Assembly (NCBI GenBank): GCA_964030785.1 | Contig: OZ034979.1 | Location: 11,758,883 to 11,822,882, forward strand | Reading direction: 5' to 3' | From: Siderastrea siderea | Lineage: Eukaryota; Cnidaria; Anthozoa; Scleractinia; Rhizangiidae | Length of the DNA: 64,000 nucleotides | Program-made: the position numbers and the translations under genes | Part shown: piece by piece, positions 24,070 through 37,500 of the stretch | Layout: each line of letters opens with the position of its first letter | Numbering within the stretch: the first letter of the stretch is position 1 | Notes under the pieces: generated by a model | What the model was told of the DNA's origin: nothing | The model's database searches: none | The model's input: the letters and a program-made list of their open reading frames with translations, nothing else

Positions 24070-24760
24070 TGGAGAAAATAGAATGGTTTCACTCCAATTT
24101 CTTACCGGCTTAGTTAGGTAGAACTCTAAGCATCTCCCTATATCAACACTCCCTTTCGGTTTTTAGTTGATCGAATAATGCACCTCAAAATGTATTAGGG
24201 AACAAAACAGCTCTTAATTATTAATCTTTAAAAGTCTACCAATTGTGATTTGAATAAATTAAAAAAATTTTAAGGACCACTGAAGCTCAAGGCAAATGAA
24301 CTATATATACAGACAAAATAAAGCATGCAACTGGTAGACTTGCCCAATCAGTTTTCATGTTACAATTTACATAAAACGTGTACGATGGCAAAACAAATTA
24401 AAACTAGATAGTAATACAAACGCAAGAACGTTATAGTTTTAAAGTTTAAAAAAAAATGATTAGTGGCATGTTATAAATTAATTATTTTTAGCTCGAGCTT
24501 ATGGAAGGCTTTCTCTTACAAACCTAATGGTTTGAACATTTTCGTATGATTCTACATTTTTTATTCTCATTTGTTGCATTGCCGCGAGGACAAAGTACAT
24601 GTTGTCTAATTTCAATTTTACCTCCATTTTTTTTCCTCAGAGGTCTAAAGGTCTGAATTGCGTCGGCCGAGATTTTAGTGAATATTTTAGTGGTAAAATA
24701 AATTATACCTTTTTTAAATTTTTAACAGGGTACACTGGAACACATGTTTTCCATTTTGAA

Positions 24761-25203
24761 CAGACAAAGAATTTCCCTAAATCAAATTTTCCATCTTTTT
24801 CTCTCGATTCGCACGTAGTATGAAAAATAGATTTCTTGTACAAACTCTACGTATGTCTGTCTATGAAAATTTCTTTAGTATACCGTTAAGTATACCGAGT
24901 AACAGGCCACAGACAAAGAATTTCCCTAAACCAAATTTTCCATCTTTTTCTCTCGATTCGCACGTAGTGTGAAAAATAGATTTCTTGTACAAACTCTACG
25001 TATGTCTGTCTATGAAAATTGCTTTAGTATACCGTTTAGTATACCGAGTAACAGGCCACAGACAAAGAATTTCCCTAAATCAAATTTTCCAGCTTTTTCT
25101 CTCGATTCGCACGTAGAATGAAAAATAAATTTCTTGTCCAAACTCTACGTATGTCTGTCTATGAAAATTGCTTTAGTATACCGTTTAGTATACCGAGTAA
25201 CAG
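24761..25203. repeat. Three-copy 149-bp tandem repeat
   Basis: Units start CAGACAAAGAATTTCCCTAA at 24,761, 24,910 and 25,059 and end with GTATACCGAGTAACAGG. Copies differ by a few bases (for example CCATCTTT / CCAGCTTT). No CRISPR-like spacer pattern is present because the whole unit repeats. Confidence 0.9.
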
Positions 25204-26377
25204 GTAACAAGCGGAAATCTATAGCCAACGAAGGGCATCACCTAGACGTCTTCATCTTGAACGCTGTCAAAGGTCGGTAAAGAAATTTAGCACAGCGCGC
25301 TGCGTTCATAAAAACACTGCACCATACAGTCCTCTGACAGCCAGTTATAGCCAGTTATACGTTAAGACAAAGTCGCTATCTTTCATGAGTTTTAACAAGT
25401 AGCTCAATTATACTACCGTTTTCTTAGTGGGCTCGCTGCCATCAGGTAGCTTTAATGGGTTAGGAAAATTATTTCTTGTAGCGTTAACGTTTACAGCAAA
25501 TGAATCAAGTTTTTAACGTTTTTGCTGGGTTATACGTATTAACCAGTCTTGATAGAATGTGACTAATTTGTAATTAGTTAAGGTCACACGTCTCCTTCAC
25601 AATTTTTTTTATTTTATTTTACCTTTGAGTGGGACCCATCTACGTGGACATTTCGGTGAGAATTATCCAACAGAAGGAGTTAAAACAGTTTTCACATAAA
25701 CGGAAAAAGTTGTGGCACTGGCTGGAAAATTTCATTTTGGTGATTTTTGTTAACGGTGGTCGAAATGCTCTCGTCGAAGTCCAAACATTTTAATTCTATT
25801 TTCCGTCTTCTAAAAGTTCTAGCTGGAGAAAGTTTACTGCCGGGGGAAATGAAATCGTATCACCAGAGTTGGAACTCGGTTTTTCTGCAATGGAGTTCAG
25901 TGGAAAATTGTGGGTAAAAAAGGTGTGAAATAACTTTGATCGATTAAAACTAAGGTCATGATCAGAAGCATAACAAATTCCTGTTATTTATAAATGTCTG
26001 CCAAAACAATTTGACCCAGCTCTTTTCAGAGTTTTTTCCCCTAAGTTTGAGTCAGCTGTTCTCTACCACCCTTAAAGTAGTGAAAATGCTATCAAAAAAA
26101 CGAACGATGGAATTTTCCAAGCTAAGAATTCTTGTTGTCCAAAACTGAACTTCCAATTCTTAAACCCAACCCAAGCTGCAGAAAATATAGTCAATCAATG
26201 ATAATGGTATCTCTGCAACTTTTACCTCCCATTTGTGATGTGAAATTCAAAATTGCTTGGTTTTAATGCGGGATTTTCTGAGGTCAAAAGCGTTAACTCA
26301 AACTACGTTTCGAGCAGTATGACTGCCCTTCATCAGGTTTCTTCATTATGGCTGCACAGGCTTACCACCCTTCGTTT

Positions 26378-26590
26378 GTGTGGTGGGAGGGGCATTTATA
26401 ATGGCTGTATCGGTTTATCAAACTAGTAAAACTAAAGCCGAAATTTAGGCTTTTTAATACTGAGGAAAATGAAATAAAAAATCATAATATTTCTGCCATG
26501 GTGTTTTGATTTCTGTTTCTGTGTTTATTTTGGCGATTTAAGGCTCGCGAAAGCGATATTTTCAAAATAACGGCCGGACTCGCTCAAAAG
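26378..26590 (-). mobile_element. Truncated copy of the TGTGTGGTG MITE
   Basis: It starts TGTGTGGTGGGAGGGGCATT and runs through GGCTGTATCGGTTTATCAAA, then through the interior shared (in reverse) with 21,256-21,508, ending near CGGCCGGACTCGCTCA. The far terminal repeat is absent. Confidence 0.5.
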
Positions 26591-27312
26591 CAGAGAAAGA
26601 GAACAAGGCATGCAACTTGGCGGCTCGCAAATCACACAGCTCAGTCGAACATTTCACCAAAAAAGTTCGTATTTGCCGTATTCGCTGACACAAAAAGACC
26701 TTAGCCGTCAAAAGAATAGTCTTCGAAGAAAGTTTAGGCCAAATTTGAGTCAGATTCAATCGTACGTGGACAGACCTTTAGAATCGAGCCCAAACTTTTG
26801 AATATGACCGTCAATTTGCTTTCTCCCGATGATCTGCAACAAATCCGAACTCTAAGAAATTCGAAGAATACATTTTCCCCTTAAAATTTGAATTTGAATT
26901 GGCGTGCCACAAACTGCTGCCCCTGGCCTGCCTACACGAAACGTTTGTTACATGACAAAATCTTCTTTTTACCTTGACAACTCAGTTGACTCACGCTTGC
27001 TTCACAGTAATGTGGGATCTGTTGCCGCGATATAATAGGCCCTTTGCATAACTGTGTCACGTGACCTTGGCAATCATAAGAAAGGGTAATAGTACAAAAT
27101 AGATACCAGAAATGGAAAGCGCATGATAAAAATTAGTAAGATTTTCATCTTTGAGGTCACTGACGTTAAAGTACGACATTATACGGTTATTTATATGTTC
27201 AAAAAAATTAGCTTCTTCTAGCTAGTTTTATGTTATCTTCCCAAAAATCGACGCATTAGCTACCTAAGCTAGGGGCCTAGCAAGCTCCAGGTTTCGAGTA
27301 TAAATAAAGTAT

Positions 27313-27314
27313 GG

Positions 27315-27386
<72 letters not shown>
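27313..27386. repeat. (GAT)n microsatellite
   Basis: About 24 uninterrupted TGA/GAT units. The minus strand reads as a poly-His run, which I regard as an artefact. Confidence 0.95.
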
Positions 27387-27529
27387 GGATGAAAGGACTG
27401 GATCGACGTTCCGGCGTCCTCACCGGAGGGGTAACTCACCTCGTGTAACCCCACCAGGTGTAGCCACACCGGGTGTAACTGCATCTCTTGTACACCTGGG
27501 GTTCTAAAAAAGAAGTATTGACTCATCAA

Positions 27530-28250
27530 ACGGTTACAGTCATAAACAGATTATGCATCTGTAGTCAGCTGATCCTAGATAGAGTGTTATATATCAGTTA
27601 TCAATGGTCTATTTTGTTTCTAGACTGTTATCATGTTAAGTCAGTTATCCTGTTTAAAATTAACTACTAACAACCTCAGGTTGTTTGCACTTAAAAGTGT
27701 TGCATTATCATATTTGGATACACAGGTGTTAAACTTGGGCATTCAATGTCTTTAAATGTTATTCAATTGTTCTTTAAACAATTGAAGATAAAAATGTTGT
27801 TAGTTACGCTATTCTCTATACAAAGATGATGCATCTGTAGTCAGCTGATCCTAAACTCATATATTAGCAATTAATGATCTATTTTATTTCTAGAATCCTG
27901 TTGAAGATTGACTACTGACAACTTCAGGTTGTTTGCACGAAAAGGCGTTGCATTGTAAATTTTGCAAGGGTCTTCAATGTTCTTATACCATTGAAGGGAA
28001 AAAAGTGTTGTTAATCAGGCAAGACTCCAAACACAGATGATGAATTCAATAGTTAGCTAATCCTAGATGGCTACTGGTTATTAATGATATCTCTTATTTC
28101 TCGACTGTTAATTTGTTGAGTCAGTTATCCTGTTAAAGATTAACAGCTTACAAATTCTGGTTGTTCGCACAACAAGGCGTTGCATTATGAAATCATATCG
28201 GCATGTGGTTATCACGATTTGTTTTTAATGTTTTAAAACAACTGAAGGAA
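27530..28250. repeat. Three diverged tandem units upstream of the MACPF gene
   Basis: The words GTAGTCAGCTGATCCTA, TCTATTTT(G/A)TTTCTAGA, GTTGTTTGCAC and GGCGTTGCATT recur in the same order at about 27,530-27,823, 27,824-28,030 and 28,031-28,250. Divergence is considerable, so this is an old array. The end lies 280 bp before the MACPF start codon, where a promoter would be. Confidence 0.65.
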
Positions 28251-28530
28251 TCAAAATTCCACTTTCACAAAAATAAAAGCGATTTAAGATGTAACAAAAA
28301 GAAATATATAAATAAATTTCGTTCAAGCTAAACTAAACAACTCGTGCGTAACCTGGAAGGCGTTTTTCAAAAATTGACTTAACATTCTTCTATTTTTTAC
28401 TGGTTGTAATTCAAATAATCCTATTCAATCGTTTTGGCATGTCGTCATGGTTCATTGACGAGTAATCTCTTCTTAACGAGTTCGGACTCTCTTTGTTTTC
28501 ACTAAGAGAGCACACCATCAAGCTGGCAAC

Positions 28531-31500
28531 ATGACGCGGTGGCGTGAATTTTCCCTGTTGCTGGCTATAGGAGCATTTGCCTATGCAGCGCTATCTGCGT
28601 CCGCAAGGATTGAAGAAGGTATGAAAACATTAGGCTTTTTTTTTGTTAACGTTACTACGTTTTTGAATGAAACTACTGACAGCTTAGCAAAGGGGCTGGT
28701 CTTGTCAGCCGAATGCGTTTTCAATCTTGATGAAGGAAATTTTTGATCCCAAAAAATTTCTTCATCTTTGTCGTTTCTGGCCGTTACAAAAAATCCTTTT
28801 ATAGAATTAATAAATGTATTTAACGAACTTTAGAATGTGTTTAAACCTAGGAAGATACTTTAGAAGAAAATCGACTTCCAAATTCACCTAAGGTGTGATC
28901 GTTGTGGCACCTTAGTTCAATGACGAATCCAAAATCTTTTCCTGGCCTCCATATTCCCCCTTATACGTTGTCTTCTTTTTGCATCGCTTTCTTATTTGCT
29001 AATGTTTACACAGATTACGGCAGCGCTGGTTCTGCTCAAGAGAGAAACAATGATGCCTTGGAAAACGACCATTGGCCGAAATCTGAAGAAATTGGGGACG
29101 GTGGCCTATCTTACTTTCAAAGCTCAAAAGAAGAAGATGAAAACTTATTGGGAAGAAAACCAAGCTACGGTGGTTCTCCAAAGAGGAGCAATGATGATCT
29201 GGAAATGAAAAACAAGGATCAATTCAAAAGTCAGGAGAATCGGGATAGCCCAGGAGAGGTAAAAGCAATTTTAATAAGAGAGAAAACAAGGCGGGGAATT
29301 TTAAGCTCGGTGAAGAAATTTTATTACACGAGAGTGCATGGCACAAAGAAGCACAATGAGTTCGCAATTAGTTTATGGACCAAAACTTCTTAGGACTCGC
29401 TTAAAAGAAAGATTGTTAAAAAAATGCTTTAAGGTGACCTTTTCTATCAGAGTAAAAGCGCAATTCAAGGAAATGAATAAAGCAGGATTATGTTTCTTGT
29501 AATCTCAAGTTCTTCCTAGACCCATTCAAAGCAATCATTTGGCGTCACGCATTATTCTCTTCGTTCCTTACGTTTCATTCCCAACATTTGATCAATCACA
29601 GGGCCACTTTCATTTCGAAAATCGAACGTGATGCGCTCTGCCTACAAAGCTGACCCGAACAAACGCGTCATAACAAGTAAAAAATCAGTGGACCTTTTGT
29701 GAATCTTTAAATACCTATTTTTACACTTTAGAATCGGGCAGCTGTGCCTCCGGCAGTGGCAGAAAAGGCAATGGAAATAGGAGAAAAAGCTTTGGAAAAA
29801 CAACTTGAGATCATGGAAGAACAACAGAAAAAAGCAGGAGAATTCGTCGACAAGAAGGTAAAAGCAAAGTACTTGCTGAAGTTAGTTCTAAAGGTGTACG
29901 TGATGCGAGTACCGCCCTAATAGTTTTATATGCTGCTTTTTGATAGACCTGGTCCACTTGTAGCAAACCCTGAAGAACACCCACAGAGCGGGAAGTAATT
30001 AAAAGTGAAGGCGTATTGGTCTTATATATTCTCGTTGTTATTTACAACGGAACTGAATCTCTTGTCAAACTACGGGGACGGGTAGTTGAAAGCGGGGCTA
30101 AGATATTCCAGGATTATAATTAGGGCCAGCTAAAAATTGAAAACTAAACTGGCCCGCGGTTTACAAAGCAGATTCTACTAAATTATTATTAGCGTACGAT
30201 TTGACTTTAACTGTTCTCAAATTATGTATTAAACCTAACGGTGAAAACACTTTCAGAAAAGAGTAACGGGAACCTAGTTAGCATTTATAAACATGTTAGA
30301 GTTAACCGGCTTTCGAAGAACTGCGCCCTGTTGATGAGTAGGTACCGTGAAGATGTCTGGGAAACCTGCCAAAATGCTGAGGTGAACCATTCAGGCGATA
30401 GTGATACCATCAAGGAGGAAGAGGAAGAGGAGGAGGAGGAAGAGCGAGGAATACGTCTAGTTGGTTTATGCTACACAAACACGAGCAAGCCTTTGTTTTG
30501 CCTTAAATAAGAATAGCCATTTGATATATTTTCAGTTGGAGCTCAACATTGAACCTCAAAAAGGCTGGCAAACTGAGGATATGTTCGTTCCTGCCGGCTT
30601 TCACATTGACGCTCAAGTTACCGGAGAAGATGAACAACCAGAGGGTGAGAAGGGAGAGCAGCCTTTTGCATATCCCATGGGAATCGGAGGAATGATGATG
30701 AATGGATGTTATGGCACAAATTATCAGCTGGGTGATCCCTGTTATCAAGCTAAGGATACAACCACTCTCTGCCTGGTCAGTAAAAGTAGAATAGTCAAAG
30801 GGGATATTTCCGCCATCCTTAGCTACGCTTTGAAAAGTCAAAGCTGCATTTAAATTTATGAATACAAAAAAAATTAATGGTTCAGGTTTAGCTAACTCGT
30901 ACTCAGACCGGGCTCCGCCACCCTCATTTAACTATGGGATTATTAAAGCTATGACAACAAAACTTAACAGGTCCGTAACATGGGCCAATGATGTCACATG
31001 AATGTTGCAGAACTATCGAAAAGCACCATACTTCACCAAAAAAATAAGCAAAATCAATAATTATCTAAAAATGCAAAATTTTCCTCAGGAGTTACAATCT
31101 TCCATTATAACGAGGAAAATTCAAAATTATTTTTAAAAAATTGCCTGTCAAAATGTGGTTATCATGGTAACGTCACATTTGATGAACAAGGACTTGCTAT
31201 GCCAAATTGTTTCCAGATGAAAGGAGAGGAGACCAAGTTTGGCGGCTTTAGCCTGGATATTAAAGAAGTTATGAGTGCGTGCAGATTCCGTCCAGCTTTG
31301 GTCTGAATAAGGTTGAAGTAAAACTTTTGATAAGTGCCTCATATGCACGGATTGCCAGAATTGAAATGAATTGCAACTTGGAAACGTTGTACAGACTTTT
31401 TCAAATTCAACCTAGCTTGCGCCTTGCAAAAAAAGTTATAAACCTATCATAGCCAGATCTTCTGTCGAAAATCCACTTTCTACATTCTTCATAGTGTTCT

Positions 31501-34500
31501 AGAAGCATTTTGCATGCGAGCAAAAGGTGCTTAAGGTCACTCACTTGAATTTGTTAGTGGTGAAAGCTTCGAAGTTTAAAAAAAAATTACACGACAAACT
31601 TTCCATAATTGTTAAGCATAATTTTTTGGTTGGTTTTGTGTGTTGCAGAGTCTTATTGACGGAGCTGCCTTTATTGGTGTCGGGTTTGATGGCCGTGGAG
31701 ACTATAGTCCGGAATCACGGAAAATGAGCATTGTTCAAAGGGACTGCTCAGGGAGAGCAACGTAAGTGTCAAGAAACTTCCTTGATAGCCTTAAATCCAG
31801 TGTCTTGCTCTTTTACTTCTCAGTGGACCATCTTGAGGGGAACAGGGATGGCGCAGTGGTGACAGCGCTCGCCTCCCACCAATTTGGCCCGCGTTCCCAG
31901 TGCCGGTGTCATATGTGGGTTGAGTTTGTTGGGGGTTCTCGTCCTTGCTCCGAGAGGTTTTTCCCCGGGTACTCCAGTTTTCCCAGTTTTTCCTCAAAAA
32001 CAAACAATTCCAAATTCCAATTCGATCCAGAGCTCGAGGGCCACAGGCTTGTTAGTCCCAGACTGTTAGGTGTCACCCTCGTTAAATAAAGTTGATTTAT
32101 TTTATTTATTTATTTTTTATTTTTACCTTTTTGAAGGATTCTCCTATTTCTAAAGGAGAGAGGGGTTTTCATAGAACAGGACTCGAGAGCTTAGGGTGAA
32201 TTTGTTGTTTGTTCTCATCTCATCAGCCGACTTTGTTAATTGCGGTTGACTACGTAGTTTTAAAAATTATGCGCTGTAGGAGTATGAGTCTACTTTTACA
32301 GTTCAGCATAAAAACCGTAAATCTCTCTTAATAGCTGTGACGAAAATCTTACAAAATATAGTTTAGAAAATTTTCCACTTGGTTTACCACCTGGTGACTT
32401 ATCACATTTATGACTTCCTGGCCAAAGCTTCCATGTGAAGCTATTTCTGGAGGAAGGCTCTTGTTACTTATTCGTCGCTTTGATTGTTTCAAAATATGTT
32501 ATTGCTTAACTGGACTGACTGATTTTCACGTCCGTGATAAAAAACAAAAGCGGAACCAGGCTTTCCAGGGCTCCATGAACCTGATGAAATCAAAGTTGGC
32601 AAACCAAGCGAGAACTATAGCCACCTTACTTCTTCAATTATTTCACGTAAACGTAATATCACTACCCTTGACTAATAGAGCGGTTTTCAAACCAAAAACC
32701 AAAGTAACTACTCTAACCACTCAAAACAGGAACAAAATACAAATGAACCAATAAGAACTCGGAAAAATACTTAACAAATAACTAGCGTTGAGAGCGAGAA
32801 TAACGCCTGCTGGTAAGTCACGATTGGTTTTGGTTCTGCGTCTGTGCAAGCTTTTCTAACCAATCAGAGGGCGAAGTAAAGTAAAACCAAAGCAAACACA
32901 ACATTGATTTCGACGCTCAATTGAAAACTGCTCTAAAATAGCTCACTTATTTATCTCATCACCGACTATGTTAATTGAGGGCAGTTACATAGTTTTGCAA
33001 ATTATTTACTGTAGATAAGTAAGTTTGTGTTCAGTCTGCCTTTACACGTCCATGGTATAAATTGTGATTCTCTCTCTTAATAGTTATCACGATTTTGATG
33101 TTCCTGACACTATGAACGTGCACGGAGTGTATGACACAAGTGCCACTTTGCGGACATTTTACAGCCGAACTGAATACCAGAAGTTTCTCCAGCAACAAGC
33201 TGGAATGGCAGGGTCCGCTTTTGGTTTTTATGCAGGAGTGAAAAAGGCGTGGGGAAGTTCTTCTCTCAGTGGAACGCAGAAGTATATGGCCTTATATTCC
33301 ATCGACATTGACAGGTACAGTTTGAACTTGAAAGACACTCTATACTCTCTTTCCTCGGACAATGGACTTTAGTAAAATTGTCTCATTCCACGCAGGTGTG
33401 TAAGTGGGTATCAGTGAATCGTGACAAGGTTATTTTAAGGACGACACTTCATTAGTCAGCCAGAATGACGTCATGTAATTTTAGATTGTTGACGTGGGAA
33501 CAACCTTCGCAGCATGGGTGTGAACTAATAATAAATTTCAAATAATTATCATGGGGCACGGGGATTCACTCTCCTACCTCAAGAGAATCTCTTGAACCTA
33601 CTTATGAATGAATGCAAACATTTCTGATCCAAACACTGGGAATCCAAACAGTCCCATCACTTCTTAGCATTCCTCACTGGTGCAGTCTGAGCAGTTGTGA
33701 GAGACAAACCCAAGGTGTTAACGTCACCGCCTAAAAGCACAATTACTTCATGTTAAAACAAGATGCTGCAATCAGCAAGTAAACTCTTACTAGTTATTAG
33801 TGAACCCTGAATGACATTTTAGTCTGAAACCGAATTTCTGTTCTGCAGGATTTACAAACTTTACATGAGATAACTACACGGCAAGAATATGTGATTATCA
33901 TAGTTCTAATAAGAAACGCAAACCTTTTTAACGTTTTTAGGTATGAAATTTATTTGGATGAAGTTAAGCCAAAGGATCTGAGTGTGAACTTTCTTCAAGA
34001 GTTCATGGATCTGCCTTTATCCTATTTGGCTCCTGGGGCGGCAGTCAAGTTCCGTAAGTATTGCAATGTATATATTTTCTTTTTATCGCTTTTGTATCTT
34101 TGTTTTTGAACCATATTTTAATCCCGGTCCTCCCCGGTCCCACAAGACCAAAAAAGGCCGGTCTGAATAGGTTAAACAAGTTTTCTACTCTCTACATTTC
34201 TCATACACAGAGGATTTCGTTCTTCGTTGGGGAACACACTACATAAAGGCAGGAAAATTTGGCGGCAGGCTTCAAGTTTTCAAAACAATGGAGGCAAGCG
34301 AGGTGTCAAGCAAGGCAGAATTTAGCCAAGTCATGGAAGCTGAGTTTAGAAGCTTTTTCGCCAGTTTTCACGCCAAGAGCGAGAGTAAGGGAGGAAGCAG
34401 TGAGAAAAAGCAATCAAAAACCTCTTCCACGTCCATTTCTGTAGAAGGAGGTGACCAAGAAATTGCCGCCATGATCTCAGATGTAAGTTCGCCCACAATA

Positions 34501-37500
34501 AAAAATGACATCAAGCAATGGCTGGAGTCAATTCGTCCCTTTCCAAAACCTTTTAAGTTCATGGTTGGACCCATCACAGATTTGTTGAAATTCAACCCTT
34601 CATCCCTGTTCACTGATGAAGAACGGGACTGGGGATGTGAAGGAAATACCGCCTCATTAAAGAAAGATCCAGACACTTGGGAAAGCTATTACGAGGTCAA
34701 AATCGACGGAGACGTGATGAAGAAGAAATGCCCATACAAGGACCGTAAAGATCTGGTGTACGCGATTGAACGTAGGCGGAAGGCCCTGGAACGAGCCATT
34801 GGTGTTTATATGGAAGAGGTAACTGGGTTGTGAGATTTGTCTCCACCACAATTTTCATTGATCGACAGTGCTGTGATATCTGAAGGACTTGAAATTTTTT
34901 TCTGAGTTTTTTATGAAATGCAGACAGATCGTATCGACATTCAATGGTTCTCTGGCCTTAAATCGCTTCCAGTTCCGACACCTGATAAGACAGTTCCCAT
35001 TAGTTTGTGATACACTTCATTTGCCGTCAACACGTAGGCGAGACCGAAGCCATTATTACTATTTAATAACATCTTTCCATGTTCACTTGTCGTTGCTTTC
35101 GTAGAAAACTGACCGTAACAATCTCTGTTTCAAGGTAAAGTGACAATACGGTGAGGACAGGGCCCTGTTCAGGACTTTACTAGTTATGCCTGTACCCTGT
35201 GAAAGCTTAACACTAAAAGATTTAACGTCATTTAACTTACCAAAAGCTTATCACTCGACTCTGAATGTAACTTCAGATTAGCTTGTCAAAACATCACTAA
35301 CCCACAAGATATCTATTTTAGAACTAACCTTTTGGGAACTCATCAAGTGGACAGCAAGTAACGTTTGCCCAATGTTCAATGGCACTTTTCAGCAATCAGA
35401 CTTCATTTCATATTTTGATCTCTTCTCAGGGTCCTCTTTCCGTGTCGGATATCACCCTTCCTGCTGGGAGACCCGGCTGTATGACTGAAAACTTTAAGTT
35501 CCAAGAAAAAGCTGGCAAACCATCTTGGCAAGCGATAACTAAAAAAGAAGCCTCTTTTCTTGTTATCTTCAGCGCAATTAAAAAAATGTCCGGCACGTAT
35601 CGCGGTGCCCCCGTTACGGTTTTCCCCTACATGGAAAAATTTGTAAAATACTTTGGTGGCGAATGGTTTGTTGGTGAAACTGCTGACAAAATGGATATGT
35701 TTTCAGCTTGCAATCTTGGCGAAGGAAAATCCTTGAAGATTTGTATTCTTGGACTGGTTTTGACGTATCATCCAAGAAATGGATACCTCACTCTCACCAA
35801 AGAAGATTTCGAGATCTCCAAGAAAAGCTTTCCCAGTCTGAGAGAGGATATGATAGATTCACTTGTTGCTCTTGTTGAATGGCCAGCGCAGAACATCTTT
35901 CACCTGGACACGGTGGTGGGTTACCTCCCATGCAACGTGAAATGGTCCAACGCCTTACGCTTTGACCCAAGCAACAAAGAAGGAAAGTGTCTCCATTTTA
36001 CAGCTTCTTCAAAGGGAACTGTGTTTGTCATATTCGCTGCTATCCCAAATAATAAAGATACCTGGTACTATGTGCAGATCTCTCCATATGGGGTTGGGAT
36101 ATTCAAGGTAAGATCAGATCCATTGATTTTTCATGCTTTTTACTAGGTTATGAATTTCACAGGTTGACTTTCGCAAATAGTAGTCAAACAATGGTATGGA
36201 CAGTGGACAATACCTTTAGTTCCTCTTTTGTGAGAAAAACACGATTTCCTTCTATGCCACTGTCTTTGCCGCTACCAATAATTCTACCACTACCAAACCT
36301 CCCTCTCGATCTCTGAAAGTCCGTTTTAAGTAATATGCATCACATTGATTCGTCTTTTAATTCTGTTGACAGTCTCAAAAACTCGTGGTTTCCACTGTCG
36401 ATACCAACGCTGTCGGCTTGGGAGCAGATATTCTGTACCAGTCCTACTTTGTCTGTGTCAAAGAGGGTTCAAAAAGCACGGTGATTGAGTTTGGGAAAAG
36501 TCAAGGGACAACAGAGGTTGGAGATGTCTACCTGACAATGATAGATAGAGATGATCCCATGCATGTCCGTTTTTATTCATTTGGCAATGGTGAGAAGCCG
36601 TTGGAGGTAGTTGACGCACATATCATCTCACGTCACCTGACCAAAGCCAATTGCAGAGGAGATACCGTCCTTGATAAGGAAACAAACATGTGCGTCCAGC
36701 ACTGCCATCCACAATGTGATCCAACTCAGGGTAACAAAAGACTTCATACTATTTGACTAGTAGGTAACACTAAAGTCGAAGCTCCCCTTGCGATCATTCT
36801 CGTAACTCTAGTTACGACCAGCGTTGTGAAACCCCGGCTCTCGTAAGCGACCGTTCCCGTTAGCGAGCGCGGACACTTCTGTGAATCACCGACTGGCCTT
36901 TTCCTTTGTTTTTACGTCCTTGTAAGCGATTATTCAGTCAACAGTCAATAAAAGCATTCACAAATTTAGAGCACTAGTAATACAAAACATCAGTGCTAAT
37001 CGTTCCTTAACTAGTACATACGCGATCCTCTTTTGTGGTAGGCAATAATAAACTATCTACTATTGGTAGCCAACAGCATTTACCAAGCTTCACGCTGAAA
37101 ACTCTCGTAACCGACTACCTTCTAATCAATTGTCTCACTACTTGTTGAATTTACAGTTTTCTTAGTGATTTACTGCATTATTGAATGCCATTCATAAGCC
37201 CCAGCGTTCAAAAGAAAATCCATCTTTGATTAGCGAGGTTGAGAATTTAATAAAACAATCATTTCACTTGCGATAGTTGGATGGTGGCTATAACCATCTC
37301 TCGAGGTTAATTTTGTAACGTGATATCCAACGTAATCTTGTGGGATAATTGCTACATTTATTGTTCCAATTCAGCGTTACGAGTACAAAGTATATAAAAA
37401 AATACATGGGCAAATATTTCCGTCAGACTCTTTTGCGCTCTTCCTGAATAACTGGTTATTCCTAAAAACACGCGTCGTCTGAAATATTGCCTTTTCGCGT

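Larger units (their letters stand above)
24070..28530. other. Intergenic region between the GNAT gene and the MACPF gene
   Basis: No supported gene. It contains a three-copy 149-bp tandem array, a truncated MITE, a (GAT)n tract and three diverged copies of a 200-290-bp unit directly before the MACPF gene. Confidence 0.6.

Noticed and set aside
24761..25203. Evenly spaced repeats considered as a CRISPR-like array
   Set aside because: The entire 149-bp unit repeats without unique spacers, and the genome is eukaryotic.
27269..27529. 86-codon minus-strand frame with a long poly-His run
   Set aside because: It is only the translation of the (GAT)n microsatellite; no flanking domain.
30241..30510. 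Acidic (poly-Glu) frame considered as an extra MACPF exon
   Set aside because: No acceptor-donor pair keeps phase between exons 3 and 4, which already join in phase 0; it also contains a purine-repeat tract.
31845..32003. tRNA gene at the TGGCGCAGTGGT A-box
   Set aside because: The downstream part is a SINE body without a tRNA cloverleaf, and a second copy at 40,255 confirms it is dispersed.
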